In this document: positions 6,376 through 6,656 of the stretch, piece after piece
Layout of the letters: every line of letters begins with the position of its first letter
Position numbering within the stretch: position 1 is the first letter of the stretch
NCBI GenBank assembly: GCA_029260415.1
Contig: JAJDDH010000373.1
Coordinates: forward strand, 1-6,656
DNA: 6,656 nucleotides
Direction: 5' to 3'
Source of the DNA: Phycisphaerales bacterium
Lineage (GTDB): Bacteria > Planctomycetota > Phycisphaerae > Phycisphaerales > UBA1924
Notes under the pieces: model-generated
Told to the model about the DNA's origin: nothing
Seen by the model: the letters and a program-made list of their open reading frames with translations, nothing else
Databases searched by the model: none
Program-made: the position numbers and the translations under genes

Positions 6376-6656
6376 ATGATCGAGACACGAGATATCCGGG
6401 TGGATTATGGCGACGTGACGGCGGTTTCGGACCTGTCGCTGTCGGTCGCCCCGGGCGAGGTGCTCGGGCTGATCGGGCCCAACGGCGCGGGCAAGACCAG
6501 CCTGATCAGCGTCCTGGCGACCCTGCGCGAGCCAACGTACGGCGACGCGAAGATCGCGGGGCTGGACATCTTCGAGGACCGGGCCGCGGTCCGGCGGATC
6601 ATCGGGTACATGCCCGATCTGGCGCCGGTCTACAAGGACCTGCGCTGCTGGGAGTT
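6376..6656 (+). CDS. ABC transporter ATP-binding protein (N-terminal 93 codons, truncated by window edge)
   Basis: This is the nucleotide-binding subunit of an ABC transporter, probably of the ABC-2 or export type; ATP hydrolysis would power a membrane partner encoded downstream, outside the window. Visible features are the N-terminal strand 'MIETRDIRVDYGDVTAVSDL', Walker A GPNGAGKTS (residues 34-42) and the start of the Q-loop region 'IIGYMPDLAPVYKDL' (75-89). The Q-loop glutamine position holds Asp81, as in other ABC-2-type ATPases with a 'GYMPD' or 'GYLPE' sequence. The signature LSGGQ, Walker B and switch histidine lie beyond the edge. ATG 6376 fits the family's usual N-terminus; an in-frame ATG at 6307 would add 23 residues not typical of the family. 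The substrate cannot be deduced. Confidence 0.93.
   Translation, partial: MIETRDIRVDYGDVTAVSDLSLSVAPGEVLGLIGPNGAGKTSLISVLATLREPTYGDAKIAGLDIFEDRAAVRRIIGYMPDLAPVYKDLRCWE

Overview
The window looks like chromosomal DNA from a planctomycete, most likely a Phycisphaerae-type bacterium. The evidence is high GC with strong G/C third-position bias, an ECF sigma factor of the planctomycete/acidobacterial type joined to a Ser/Thr kinase with TPRs, and a secreted protein ending in the paired 'DFSDV...FLxxFG...GCP' C-terminal domain seen repeatedly in Phycisphaerales exported proteins. This assignment rests on recognised protein families, not on a database search.

Layout, left to right. (1) Positions 1-2933, minus strand: a two-gene regulatory operon. 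A 196-aa ECF sigma factor (TTG start at 2933) is followed, with an 8-base overlap, by a transmembrane Ser/Thr kinase. The kinase starts at 2350 and runs off the left edge after 783 codons; its C-terminal TPR region is still open there. (2) Positions 3091-5046, plus strand, divergent from the operon across 157 bp: a 651-aa secreted protein. It has a signal peptide, beta-helix-like rungs alternating with long glycine-rich loops, a choice-of-anchor Q-like segment and a degenerate dockerin-like C-terminus. (3) Positions 5074-5105: a strong GCAA-tetraloop hairpin between convergent genes. (4) Positions 5118-6185, minus strand: an exported MsrB-MsrA fusion that repairs oxidised methionine. (5) From 6376, plus strand: the first 93 codons of an ABC transporter ATPase, cut by the right edge.

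How the parts may relate. The sigma factor and kinase are almost certainly co-transcribed and translationally coupled, so kinase signalling is likely to control that sigma factor. Basic residues before the kinase's single membrane segment place the TPR half outside the cytoplasm, where it could sense envelope state. The divergent secreted protein is a natural but unproven candidate target. The MsrBA enzyme also acts in the envelope but lies in a separate transcription unit. I see no IS element, integrase, tRNA, rRNA or CRISPR array. The most unusual object is the glycine-rich beta-helix-like protein, whose loops keep glycine at every third residue in register over long stretches.
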